Origin: Treponema sp. OMZ 838
GTDB taxonomy: Bacteria; Spirochaetota; Spirochaetia; Treponematales; Treponemataceae
Length of the DNA stretch: 64,000 bases
Assembly: GCF_000775995.1 (NCBI RefSeq)
Contig: NZ_CP009227.1
Span: forward strand, 1,178,001-1,242,000
Direction: 5' to 3'
Shown: positions 1 through 8,455 of the stretch, piece by piece
Position numbering within the stretch: position 1 is the first letter of the stretch
How the letters are laid out: each line of letters begins with the position of its first letter
The notes under the pieces: model-generated
The model's input: the letters and a program-made list of their open reading frames with translations, nothing else
Database searches by the model: none
Told to the model about the DNA's origin: nothing
Position numbers and translations under genes: made by a program

Positions 1-384
1 TCCTCCATGCACTTTGCTTTTTGATAAAAATTCATATGAAGATTTAGAAATATATTTCACATTGTCTGAAAAACTATTGGTTTCTAAATCAGTTGTTCTA
101 ACCATATAAGCATAATCTTTTTCATCTAATAATTTGAAATTTTGTGCGATGGTTTCATAACTTCCGTTAGAATGAAAATCTGTCAGTACTTTTAATTCTT
201 TCTCAAGCACAGTATGGTTAGTTTTCTTTATTTTCAGATATGAGTTCAGGAATTTTTTAGCAAAAAACTCACTATCTAATCTGTATTTTTCATTATCCTG
301 TGTAAGATTTGATAGTTTTATCTCACTTATCTCTAGCCCGTTTAATAGCTTTGTATACTTTGCACTATCAAACGGGCTTGTCAG
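1..384 (-). CDS. hsdS: Type I/IIB restriction specificity subunit (HsdS-like), 3' part outside the window
   Basis: The minus-strand frame is open from position 384 to the window edge and encodes about 127 residues resembling the first target-recognition domain of HsdS, the subunit that reads the DNA sequence for the methylase/nuclease. The start is unclear: between the last in-frame stop (inside hsdM) and position 384 there is no ATG, GTG or TTG. The first plausible codon is a CTG at 384-382, overlapping the hsdM stop. A run T-TTT-TTC (390-384) directly precedes the hsdM TGA and would place ribosomes in this frame after a -1 slip. The position directly after hsdM fits an hsdM-hsdS operon. Identity rests on context and general resemblance. 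Confidence 0.7.
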   Translation of the reverse strand, partial: MTSPFDSAKYTKLLNGLEISEIKLSNLTQDNEKYRLDSEFFAKKFLNSYLKIKKTNHTVLEKELKVLTDFHSNGSYETIAQNFKLLDEKDYAYMVRTTDLETNSFSDNVKYISKSSYEFLSKSKVHGG

Positions 385-2393
385 AAAAAACTTAAATGCT
401 CTTTTTTTGCAAATTCTGTAAAGGCTTCGGCTATGCCGTCTTCAGTCATTCCATCGTGGTTATATAAATCGTGCTTGACGATTAAGTGTCCGTGCGTATC
501 AAGGATTGGTAATCCGTCTTTATCTTTGACAAAGATTTTATCGCCTGAGTTATCCTTGCTCGGCTCTTGCATTGTGGCAAAAAAGATAGGGTAATCCTCC
601 TTTTTAGGGCAAAGTTTATCGTCCCATTTCTGAACGAAAAGAACCGAGGTTTTCGTTCCCGTATGAGGTTTAAAAACATTTCCGTGTAAGCCGACAACAG
701 CAAGTATTCTGCAACGCTCCGTTATAAAATCTCTAATGTATTTATCAGATGAATTGTTAAACCTTCCCTGCGGAAGCACAATTGCCATTCTTCCACCCGG
801 TTTTAAGAAATTAAGGTTTCTTTCTATAAAAAGAATATCTCTGCCGACTTTTGATTGATATTTTCCATTTGCATTTTTACCGAGTTCATATTTAGCAATT
901 ATTCTTGACTCTTTAATATCTCCTGCAAAAGGCGGATTAGCCATAAGAATATCAAACTCAAAAGAATAGTCGCTATTCTTAGTTTTTCTTAGTTTTTTAA
1001 GCTTCTTCCATCCCTCGTTATAAGTATCTGTCCAATCTTCGGTTTTTGTTGTATCTTCCCAGCGTTCATAATCCAAGGTGTTTAAATGCAGTACATTTGT
1101 CTGTCCGTCCCCTGCAATTAAGTTTAGCGTTCTTGCTACCCGCACAGCTTTTTCATCAAAGTCAATCGCAAATACTTTATCATTAACATAATCGGTACAT
1201 TCAGCCGGCTTTTTCTGACTGGTGAAAAGATGACTTTGCTCTATTCCTTTTTCTTTTAATATTTGTTTCCATACATAAAATATTGTGTGAACAGGAAATC
1301 CGCAAGACCCGCTTGCCGGGTCTATCATCGTTTCATCTGCCTTTGGATTGAGCATTTTAACGCACATATCTATTACATATCTTGGAGTAAAGTATTGCCC
1401 TTTTTCTCCCTTAGAAGATTTGCTCATCAAATATTCAAAAGCGTCGTCGACAACATCGAGATTGGAATTAAAAAGCTTTACATCTTGAAGAGAAGATACA
1501 CACACAGACAAATGAGAGGGACTAAGTAAAATTTTAGCGTCTTGTGAAAATACACCGTCCCACTTATTCTTTGCCTTGTCAAACAGCTTTTGTATCTTGT
1601 CTTTCAGTTCCGTTTCCGTATCTCCGTAATTTCTAAATTCAAGATGGCGTACCTGATTTCTTCCGCTTTCCATTTCATCATAAAGCTTTGTAAAAATCAG
1701 TTTGAAAACTTCTTCAAATACATCGACACCTGCGTTAGCAAGCACCTCGTCTTCCATTTCCAAAATAAGGTCTTTTAGGCTCTTCTTTTCTGTAAGCAAC
1801 TTATCTTTTGAGATAAGGTCATCTATCGTCCAACGCTCACTTAAAATATCTGACAGTTTCTCATTAAAGGTCGGGATATTCGGTAAATCTTCAAAAAAAT
1901 TAGGATCTTTCCTGTGATAAAAAGAAATCTGTCCGCCGTTTGTCCATACGCCAATAGGAGCTCCTGTCGCATTGCAGTAGCTCTTTAACTGTTCCTTTCC
2001 GTCCTTCAGCTTTGGCTTTTTAAGTTCAACAATAATGTAAGGGCTTGTTGTTGCAAGTTTATCAAAGATAACGATATCCGCTCTTTTCTTCTCCCTCCCA
2101 AAAGAAACACTGTATTCGAGTTCCATTTTTTCTTTTGGATAGTTGTATTTATTGATAAGTTTATTGATATAAAGCTGACGGACAAGTTCCTCATCAGTAA
2201 GCTTAATATCTTTATCTCTTATCTGGCATTTTACATAATAGACATCATTTCCTTTTTTATCCGTTTTAGTAGTGATTAAGTTTTCTACACTATCTATCTC
2301 TGTTTGATTAAACTGCTCAATTTTATAATTGGAATCCGCTACGATTTTTGAAATTATGCCGCTCGTATTACTTTTCTTATCCTTTTTTAACAT
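381..2393 (-). CDS. hsdM: Type I-like modification subunit with N-terminal nuclease-like domain (HsdM)
   Basis: About 670 residues. The N-terminal ~150 residues resemble the HSDR_N_2 domain: RADIVIFD followed by YIIVELKKP gives a PD-(D/E)XK-like pattern. The rest is an N6-adenine methyltransferase: GQYFTPRYVID, the SAM-binding motif DPASGSCGF and catalytic NPPF (in DILMANPPFAGD). It should methylate adenine in the site chosen by the HsdS encoded just downstream. No separate HsdR is visible here, so cleavage may use the fused N-terminal domain, as in BcgI-like type IIB enzymes, or an HsdR outside the window. I chose ATG at 2393 over GTG at 2402 because AAGGTGA sits at the right distance. The gene is AT-rich compared with nearby envelope genes, suggesting acquisition. 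Confidence 0.9.
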   Translation of the reverse strand: MLKKDKKSNTSGIISKIVADSNYKIEQFNQTEIDSVENLITTKTDKKGNDVYYVKCQIRDKDIKLTDEELVRQLYINKLINKYNYPKEKMELEYSVSFGREKKRADIVIFDKLATTSPYIIVELKKPKLKDGKEQLKSYCNATGAPIGVWTNGGQISFYHRKDPNFFEDLPNIPTFNEKLSDILSERWTIDDLISKDKLLTEKKSLKDLILEMEDEVLANAGVDVFEEVFKLIFTKLYDEMESGRNQVRHLEFRNYGDTETELKDKIQKLFDKAKNKWDGVFSQDAKILLSPSHLSVCVSSLQDVKLFNSNLDVVDDAFEYLMSKSSKGEKGQYFTPRYVIDMCVKMLNPKADETMIDPASGSCGFPVHTIFYVWKQILKEKGIEQSHLFTSQKKPAECTDYVNDKVFAIDFDEKAVRVARTLNLIAGDGQTNVLHLNTLDYERWEDTTKTEDWTDTYNEGWKKLKKLRKTKNSDYSFEFDILMANPPFAGDIKESRIIAKYELGKNANGKYQSKVGRDILFIERNLNFLKPGGRMAIVLPQGRFNNSSDKYIRDFITERCRILAVVGLHGNVFKPHTGTKTSVLFVQKWDDKLCPKKEDYPIFFATMQEPSKDNSGDKIFVKDKDGLPILDTHGHLIVKHDLYNHDGMTEDGIAEAFTEFAKKEHLSFF

Positions 2394-2402
2394 ATTTATC
2401 AC

Positions 2403-2549
2403 CTTTTTGATTTAATGTTATAAACTTTAGGGCATCTTCTATTTCGAAGGATGCAAAGCAAATCTATACCTGAGTTTTTTCAGATGTCCATCAATGTATC
2501 ACAATTACTGAACACCATCAATATTTCTTTATTCGTGCAGGGTTAATGC
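2403..2549. other. Junction between the restriction genes and the udp remnant
   Basis: No gene was recognised. The stretch contains a short imperfect inverted repeat (GGCATC at about 2431 with GATGC at about 2451) and lies exactly where the rest of uridine phosphorylase should be, so it probably marks the recombination joint by which the restriction genes arrived. No transposase or clear target duplication was seen. Confidence 0.4.
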
Positions 2550-2819
2550 TCACAGGCCGCATCGTACCAGTTCTTCTATTGCAATCGATGCAGATGGACC
2601 ACCGATCCCTGTCGAAGTAACACTCACCTTTACTCCGCCTAACATACCAGTGTAGGTAATATATTCACGGTTGTCTGCAATCAGTTGTGCATCTTCAAAA
2701 TATGCAGCAATTTTCTTACACCGTTTGGGGTCTCCCGGCATAATGACATATCGTCCTACCTCATCGGGACATATTTGTATATGATGCTGCCGGTGTTTGT
2801 CTGTTGCTTCCATATTCAT
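2550..2819 (-). pseudogene. udp: Uridine phosphorylase, truncated to its N-terminal third
   Basis: The 89-residue product matches the start of PNP/UDP-family nucleoside phosphorylases: [10 protein letters not shown] (phosphate-binding N-terminal loop), a YTG segment, then [17 protein letters not shown]. Family members continue for some 160 more residues that form most of the active site. Here the frame stops just after RCG with a Leu codon and TGA, and nothing downstream resembles the missing part. The product should be inactive. Loss of the 3' end is most simply explained by arrival of the restriction genes that now follow. Confidence 0.85.
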
Positions 2820-3175
2820 ATCCGCACCTCTCTTATAGAATTTTGATTCAAAATAGCTTCATCCTGTACTTACTTCTTATTCTAAACAATAACCCAATCC
2901 TCTACAATGTACGGCAACAATCGATGAAATTCCGATGGTGATTAATCCGGTTGTTATTGTCGAGGCAACAACTGCATAAATAACGATGTATCAAATACAA
3001 TCAATATCTCCGATTAAAACGGCGTTTGCAATGCTGAATCTAAAAGTTTCTCGATACGTATGCTCCACAATCAGATGCTTTCGCTCCAGCGTGATTTTGT
3101 ACAAAAGCAAAAGCTCGCTTGATTTTTTCCCAATACGTGGTATAATTATACTAATAGGCCTAAGTGATTATTACA
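2820..3175. other. Gene-free stretch upstream of the M23 peptidase gene
   Basis: Holds the start region of the udp remnant on the minus strand and the promoter of the peptidase gene on the plus strand. Several short minus-strand frames (about 2860-3120) look mildly protein-like but are broken by stops and shift frame, so they may be decayed coding sequence. None could be assigned. Confidence 0.4.
3119..3146 (+). promoter_or_regulatory. Sigma-70-type promoter of the M23 peptidase gene
   Basis: TTGATT (3119-3124) and a perfect TATAAT (3141-3146) are separated by 16 nt. Transcription would begin near 3153, giving a very short leader before the ATG at 3176. It probably also serves the carboxypeptidase gene downstream. 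Confidence 0.65.
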
Positions 3176-4078
3176 ATGAAAGTAACGCGTATTTTTATTT
3201 TTGGTATTATATGTTTCGCTTCCGTATTTTTCGTTTTATGGTTATCCGATAGCGGCAAAAATGATGTTTTTGACCATGGTGTAGGAGGCGGAACTTCTCT
3301 CCCTGCTGAACTGCCGGAAGAGCAAGACTCACCTTCCACCCCTCAGTCGCTGTATTATCGGGCGTATTCGGTAAAACAAGGCGATATGGTCGGCACCATT
3401 GCTGCTGAATATGGGGTGAGTCAGGATGCAATTATCAGCCTTAATAAACTGAAAAACACGCGGGCATTACAAATTGATCAGATATTAAAGATTCCGTCGA
3501 TAGACGGTATTTCTTACACGGTAAAAAAAGGCGATACGCCCGAATCTATTGCCGATAAATACAAAATCTCCTTGGAAAAACTCGCGACAGTCAATACTCT
3601 GACTGATAATACAATAGAAGCAGCCTCGGTTATCTTTTTGCCTGATGCAAAGCTTGATTGGGCTACCTTGCAGGAAATTAACGGCGACCTTTTCCGAAGG
3701 CCGTTGCATAGCAGTTACTATATCACTTCCCGTTACGGCTGGCGTGATAATCCGTTCCTAAACGGTCAGCGGAGCTTCCATAACGGTATGGATATGGCTG
3801 CTCCTAAGGGGACTGCCGTTTATGCGGCATTGAACGGACACGTTATTGCGACCGGATACAGCACCGTATATGGAAATTATGTAATGATTCGTCATCATTC
3901 GGGATATCAAACATTGTACGGACATCTTAATACGATTCTCACTTCCAAAGGTAGTTTTGTCTCTGTTTCTTCAAAGATTGGGACGGTTGGAAACACCGGA
4001 ATGAGTACGGGCCCGCACCTTCATTTTACCGTTTATCGAAACGGAGCGACGCTTAACCCTGCCGGCCTGTTAAATTAG
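3176..4078 (+). CDS. LysM and M23-family cell-wall endopeptidase
   Basis: A hydrophobic N-terminal segment (IFIFGIICFASVFFVLWL) anchors or exports the protein. Two LysM repeats follow (about residues 55-100 and 105-150, with SVKQGD and TVKKGD starts), then a C-terminal lysostaphin-type M23 peptidase. Zinc ligands are visible: His and Asp of HNGMD (about 202 and 206) and the HLH of GPHLHF (about 281-283). The protein should bind peptidoglycan and cut peptide crosslinks in the periplasm, or act as an activator of another hydrolase. ATG at 3176 was preferred to a GTG at 3164. The carboxypeptidase gene 43 nt downstream works on the same substrate. Confidence 0.92.
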   Translation: MKVTRIFIFGIICFASVFFVLWLSDSGKNDVFDHGVGGGTSLPAELPEEQDSPSTPQSLYYRAYSVKQGDMVGTIAAEYGVSQDAIISLNKLKNTRALQIDQILKIPSIDGISYTVKKGDTPESIADKYKISLEKLATVNTLTDNTIEAASVIFLPDAKLDWATLQEINGDLFRRPLHSSYYITSRYGWRDNPFLNGQRSFHNGMDMAAPKGTAVYAALNGHVIATGYSTVYGNYVMIRHHSGYQTLYGHLNTILTSKGSFVSVSSKIGTVGNTGMSTGPHLHFTVYRNGATLNPAGLLN

Positions 4079-4121
4079 CCTCACGCTATTGAAAGATTGC
4101 AACTTCAATAATTATTGACAC

Positions 4122-5537
4122 ATGACTAATACAAAATCCCATAAAATCGGTTTTTATATTCTCATAGCCGTTGCCGTAGCGGCCGGTTGGATCGCTGCTT
4201 CGGGTATTGCACTGTATATTCGAGGCACGCAATTACTGACTATACAGCTGGAGGGACAAGTACGGCAGGGCGTTGTTTTCGACTCTGTTCATACCCCTGC
4301 TCTATTACAGGCTGCATCTTGTACGCAAGGTATCCCGCAGCCGGCCGCAATAAGCGCCCGTTCCGCTGTTGTGATGGATGCGGCAAGCGGAGCTCTTTTA
4401 TTCGAAAAAAATCCCGATCAAAGTATTCCGCCGGCCTCATTAACAAAGCTTGTTGCGATGTACACGGTGATGCAGGCTGTTGAGCGGAGAGAAATCAGCT
4501 TGACCGACACTCTTACACCGCCTGCAGAATCGTGGGCGGTAAATATTCCATCAGGCTCGTCCCTAATGTTTTTGGGAAAAAATCAACGAGTAACCGTTGA
4601 GGAGCTGATGAGGGGTATGGCGGTTGTTTCCGGTAATGACGCGGCGGTGGCACTTGCAATGCATACCGCAGGTTCTGTGGAGACCTTTGTTCGGCAGATG
4701 AATGAGGCTGTCGCGGCGCTCGGTTTACAAAATACGCACTTCGAGGATGCAAACGGCTTGAGCGAATATAACCGCACAACGGCTCGCGATTTTGCCCGCT
4801 TTTGTGCGGTGTATGTGCGGAAATATCCCGACCACCTTGCACAGTTTCATTCGCTGCGGGAGCTCAGCTATCCGCAACCGCATAATATGCTGAAACCGCA
4901 AGCAATTATCCGTCAGCCGGCGACAAATACGCTGTTGGGTAAACTGGACGGCTGCGACGGCATTAAGACGGGGTTTATTTATGAGTCCGGTTTTAATATT
5001 GCGCTTACCGCACAGCGGAACGGTGTCCGGTTTATTGCGGTTATTTTAGGCGGCGCCGGTAAAAGTATGGAGGAAGGAAAAGCTCTCCGGGAAGAGAACG
5101 GTTCAATACTGATGGAATGGGCTTTTTCTCATTTTTCCACAAGATATGCACAGAACTTTCCGTTAGATATTCCGGCTATTCCCGTTGTTGGGGCAAAAGA
5201 GCCGGCTCACCGAACGGCTTTGCTGCCGCTGGTGAACGATCCGAGTGGAAATAACGGAGCTTTTACCGTTCCGCTTTCCGATGCGAAGTCAGGCGAAACC
5301 GTACCGAATACCGCTGAAATTCATTCGCGTATACTCGTGCCCGGTGCGCTCGCCGCACCCATTGCAGCAGGAGAAAAAATCGGAAAGGTGCAATTCTTTA
5401 CGGAAGATGAGGGAAAACCGCTGGTACTTGCCGAATTTCCGCTTATTGCAAACAAAACACTTGAAAAGGGTAGTACCCTGCGCTGGAAATATGATAATCT
5501 TGCGTTAAAATTGCATCGTGTTTTAAATCGTCGGTAA
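4122..5537 (+). CDS. dacA: D-alanyl-D-alanine carboxypeptidase (S11 family, PBP5/6-like)
   Basis: A 471-residue penicillin-binding protein that trims the terminal D-Ala from peptidoglycan stem peptides. It has an N-terminal membrane segment (residues ~8-33). All three active-site motifs are present: SLTK (Ser ~106), SGN (~170) and KTG (~282, in DGIKTGFIYESG). A C-terminal beta-rich domain resembling PBP5_C (GKVQFFTEDEGKPL region) follows. No obvious C-terminal amphipathic anchor was seen, so the N-terminal segment may keep it at the membrane. It forms an envelope-maintenance pair with the preceding M23 peptidase. Confidence 0.93.
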   Translation: MTNTKSHKIGFYILIAVAVAAGWIAASGIALYIRGTQLLTIQLEGQVRQGVVFDSVHTPALLQAASCTQGIPQPAAISARSAVVMDAASGALLFEKNPDQSIPPASLTKLVAMYTVMQAVERREISLTDTLTPPAESWAVNIPSGSSLMFLGKNQRVTVEELMRGMAVVSGNDAAVALAMHTAGSVETFVRQMNEAVAALGLQNTHFEDANGLSEYNRTTARDFARFCAVYVRKYPDHLAQFHSLRELSYPQPHNMLKPQAIIRQPATNTLLGKLDGCDGIKTGFIYESGFNIALTAQRNGVRFIAVILGGAGKSMEEGKALREENGSILMEWAFSHFSTRYAQNFPLDIPAIPVVGAKEPAHRTALLPLVNDPSGNNGAFTVPLSDAKSGETVPNTAEIHSRILVPGALAAPIAAGEKIGKVQFFTEDEGKPLVLAEFPLIANKTLEKGSTLRWKYDNLALKLHRVLNRR

Positions 5538-5558
5538 GGTGGAAAACTTTTTATATTA

Positions 5559-5592
5559 GGCATCGCTAAAAAACTCAGTGTTTAGAGCTGCC
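5559..5592. repeat. Intergenic hairpin of the CTAAAAA/TTTTTAG family
   Basis: GGCATCGCTAAA and TTTAGAGCTGCC form an imperfect stem around a ~10-nt loop between the dac and miaB genes. The same design recurs near 31442, 45611, 54063, 61118 and 61228. It could end dac transcription, though no long T-run follows. Confidence 0.5.
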
Positions 5593-5628
5593 TTATTTAT
5601 TTTATAGATAATTTTAGGAATACACATT

Positions 5629-6999
5629 TTGAAATACTTTATTGAAACGTATGGATGTCAAATGAACTTTGCCGAGTCTGCGGCATTGGAACAGCTCTTG
5701 CGGGAACGCGGCTGGGAGGCTGCCGAAGATATACAGCACTGCAATTTGCTGATTGTGAATACCTGTTCGGTGCGAATAACCGCTGAAACCCGTGTATTCG
5801 GGCGGCTTGGTCTTTTTTCCGCGATGAAAAAGAAGCGGAATTTTACTATTGTCTTGATGGGCTGTATGGCACAGCGGTTACATGATCAGATAAAGGAAAA
5901 ATTCCCGCTGCTTGATTATGTCGTCGGGATGTTTGAACGGGATCAATTTACGGCAATCTTTGATGCGGTTGAAAGGGAAACGCTTTGGGAAGGCACGGAG
6001 GAAGGTGTCGCTGAGCTTATGGCGCTTAACCCGCAGTCCAGTAATGAACAGCGCTATCATTTTTCCAAATGTTCGTATACCGAAGGCGCTTTTCAAAGCT
6101 TTGTGCCGATTATGAACGGCTGTAATAATTTTTGTACGTACTGCATTGTGCCCTATATCCGCGGAAGGGAAATTTCTCGTCCGGTTGAAAGTATTTTGGA
6201 TGAGATTCGATTTTTAAGCGGGAAAAATGTGCGGGAAATCACGTTGTTGGGGCAGAATGTCAATTCGTACCATGGAGTTGACCCTGTTACGGGAGCAGCC
6301 GTGAGTTTTCCGTCTTTGCTTCGTGCCGTTTCAGCCGCGTGTGCAGAGCAGGATGTTATTAAATGGGTACGCTTTATTTCAAACCATCCTAAGGATTTGT
6401 CTGATGAGCTAATTGATGTAATGGCGGAGGATTCACGGGTATGTAAATCGCTCCATTTGCCGGTACAAAACGGCTCCAATGAAATTCTTGCGCGGATGAA
6501 TCGGCGGTATACTGTTGAGCAATACCTCAACATTGTTGAAAAGCTCCGTAAGCGGATACCGAACATTGCACTGACAACCGATATTTTAATCGGTTTTCCG
6601 GGAGAAACACAAGCAGAGTTTGAAAAAACACTCGACTTGATGAGGACGGTACAGTTTGATTCGGCTTTTATGTATCATTATAATCCGCGTGAAGGGACAA
6701 AAGCATACGATTTCCCCGACCGGATTCCCGATACCGAGCGGATTAACCGGCTGCAGCAGGTTATTGACTTGCAGCAGCGTATTACCGATTTTAAAATGCA
6801 GCAACGGGTTGGTTCAACCGTTATGATGTTGGTTGAATCGCAGTCAAGAAATAATCCGGATGAATTATTCGGACATACCGAACAGGGTGAGATGGCTGTG
6901 CTTGCGGAAAAATGCGACCCGAAACATATTGGACATTTTATGAAAGTTCAATTACAATCCATAAAAGGGAAAACGTTTAGGGCTGTCCCTGTCGTGTAA
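5629..6999 (+). CDS. miaB: tRNA-2-methylthio-N6-dimethylallyladenosine synthase
   Basis: Radical-SAM methylthiotransferase acting on i6A37 of tRNAs that read UNN codons. The N-terminal UPF0004 domain carries the three cysteines for the auxiliary iron-sulfur cluster (C10 in TYGCQMN, C46 in NTCSVR, C79 in MGCMAQR). The radical-SAM motif CNNFCTYC has its cysteines at about 165, 169 and 172. A C-terminal TRAM domain covers about residues 385-456. The start is a TTG at 5629 with AGGA about 9 nt upstream; no in-frame ATG precedes the conserved KYFIETYGC. Length (456) is normal for the family. Confidence 0.96.
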   Translation: MKYFIETYGCQMNFAESAALEQLLRERGWEAAEDIQHCNLLIVNTCSVRITAETRVFGRLGLFSAMKKKRNFTIVLMGCMAQRLHDQIKEKFPLLDYVVGMFERDQFTAIFDAVERETLWEGTEEGVAELMALNPQSSNEQRYHFSKCSYTEGAFQSFVPIMNGCNNFCTYCIVPYIRGREISRPVESILDEIRFLSGKNVREITLLGQNVNSYHGVDPVTGAAVSFPSLLRAVSAACAEQDVIKWVRFISNHPKDLSDELIDVMAEDSRVCKSLHLPVQNGSNEILARMNRRYTVEQYLNIVEKLRKRIPNIALTTDILIGFPGETQAEFEKTLDLMRTVQFDSAFMYHYNPREGTKAYDFPDRIPDTERINRLQQVIDLQQRITDFKMQQRVGSTVMMLVESQSRNNPDELFGHTEQGEMAVLAEKCDPKHIGHFMKVQLQSIKGKTFRAVPVV

Positions 7000-7020
7000 G
7001 GATTTCCAGGGGAGGATATA

Positions 7021-7350
7021 ATGCCGGGAAAGTTATTGTATTTTATTATTGTAATGCTGATGCTTGCGCTGTTCATGGGCTTTAATCTACCGAATCGTTG
7101 TGATATTTCTGTAATTTTTCACGTATTCAAAGATGTGCCGATTTTTTTAAGTATGCTGTTTGCATTTTTGCTTGGGAATATTGCGGTTTTGCCCTTTCTT
7201 ATCAGCAGCCGTCATAAGATGAAGAAGGCTGAAAAGCAAGCGGCCGTATATCACGATGTTGCAAAAGTTGAGTTAAAGCCTGAAAAACGCCGTTGGTTCG
7301 GGAAAAAGAAGAATTCCGAAGAGAGCGGAGCGGCAAAGCAGGATGCGTAG
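7021..7350 (+). CDS. LapA-domain-like small membrane protein
   Basis: A 109-residue protein with two hydrophobic segments (about residues 4-22 and 42-62) and a basic tail rich in Lys and Glu. The layout matches the LapA/DUF1049 family of inner-membrane proteins, whose role in this organism is unknown. GGGGAGG lies just upstream of the ATG. The 3' end overlaps the next gene by 8 nt, so the two are probably translated together. Confidence 0.65.
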   Translation: MPGKLLYFIIVMLMLALFMGFNLPNRCDISVIFHVFKDVPIFLSMLFAFLLGNIAVLPFLISSRHKMKKAEKQAAVYHDVAKVELKPEKRRWFGKKKNSEESGAAKQDA

Positions 7351-8455
7351 CGGCTGTTCCGAATTCAGAAAAATATATTTTTCTTTTATTGTCGCCGGCG
7401 TGATGCTGATTATAAATGCCGGTACCGGAGCCTTTGCAGAACCTTCAGAACCGGCCTTACAGTCCAGCGTACATGCTTTGGCGCAAAAAGCCTTTGCACA
7501 AAAGACGGAGGCAGCGGTTCGACAGTTCTTTGAAAAGAATTTGGCAACACTCCCGAATGCACAGGCAAAAGTTCAAGCGCTGACGCTGTTGGCAGACTAT
7601 GAAGAGCATAACGGGAATTATTCCAATGCAGCGGAGTGTTATCGGCAGGCGGCGGGGTTCGATACTTCCGATAAAAAGACTGCGCTTTTATTGGATGCGG
7701 TTCGTGCGTTGCTCTGCGGCGGCAGCCTGGATTCTGCCCGCAGCCTGTTAAGTGAAATTGCTGCCGCGCTACCGGTGAGTGACGAAGATCCCTATTACCG
7801 GAGAGCCGCCGTGTACGACACGTGGAGGCTGCTCGCTGAAGATCGTGCTGATCGGGCTGTACCGCTTATTACTGCCTATACCAAGAAAAAATCTTTTTCG
7901 GAATATCATTCTGCATTGCTGTTTACTCTCTGGTGGATCAATGATGATGAGGACGCAAAGCAGCGGCTGCTCAAGGAATACCCTTCCTGTATGGAAGCGG
8001 CGGCCGTCAATGGAACCGTTACAGTGCAGCCGTCAACTTTTTGGTATTTAATGCCGAGAAGCGGACTTGCTCAACAAGCGATAGCCGGCGGTTCAGCTGC
8101 TAAAACAAGCACACCCTCTAAAACAAGCGCCTCATCGGAAGCGACAAAAGCTTCAGTTCAATCGAGCGCTGCATCAAAAACCGAGGCCGCTTCTGCACAA
8201 TTTTCTAAAACAGCAGCAGTTTCCGAAACGCCGCTTAAGCCTTCCTATTATCAGCTTGGATTTTATAAGACAAAAAAATATGCAGAAGCGCTTGCCGCCG
8301 ATTTGCAAAAAAAACATTTTACCCCCATTATAAAAGAAGAAACGCGTCCCAGCGGTACCGTTTATTTTGCCGTACTTGTTAAAGAGAACGCTGCCGGAGA
8401 TATGGGGCTCCGATTAAAGGATGCCGGATATGAAGCCTTTCCGATTTTCCCATAG
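7343..8455 (+). CDS. SPOR-domain periplasmic protein with TPR-like region
   Basis: 370 residues. A signal peptide (hydrophobic stretch ending near AGTGAFA, about residue 30) is followed by a helical Ala-rich region with TPR-like repeats. A low-complexity Ser/Thr/Ala/Lys linker (about 245-295) leads to a C-terminal SPOR domain (about 298-370, starting near YYQLGFYKTKKYAEALA). SPOR domains bind peptidoglycan lacking stem peptides, often at division sites, so a role in septal wall turnover is likely. Its position after dac, miaB and the LapA-like gene, with overlaps on both sides, suggests one transcription unit. Confidence 0.85.
   Translation: MRSGCSEFRKIYFSFIVAGVMLIINAGTGAFAEPSEPALQSSVHALAQKAFAQKTEAAVRQFFEKNLATLPNAQAKVQALTLLADYEEHNGNYSNAAECYRQAAGFDTSDKKTALLLDAVRALLCGGSLDSARSLLSEIAAALPVSDEDPYYRRAAVYDTWRLLAEDRADRAVPLITAYTKKKSFSEYHSALLFTLWWINDDEDAKQRLLKEYPSCMEAAAVNGTVTVQPSTFWYLMPRSGLAQQAIAGGSAAKTSTPSKTSASSEATKASVQSSAASKTEAASAQFSKTAAVSETPLKPSYYQLGFYKTKKYAEALAADLQKKHFTPIIKEETRPSGTVYFAVLVKENAAGDMGLRLKDAGYEAFPIFP

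Noticed and set aside
2550-2552. TGA ending the udp fragment as a selenocysteine codon (tRNA-Sec is present)
   Set aside because: Family similarity ends before the stop and nothing matching continues after it, so this is truncation rather than recoding.
2985-3010. GTATCAA site considered as another island promoter copy
   Set aside because: No CTAA at the required 18-nt distance and no island gene follows. Sites near 21760, 23225 and 28726 were dismissed for the same reason.
2860-3120. Possible membrane-protein remnant on the minus strand
   Set aside because: Short hydrophobic stretches can be read but are broken by stops and need frame changes; no family could be named.
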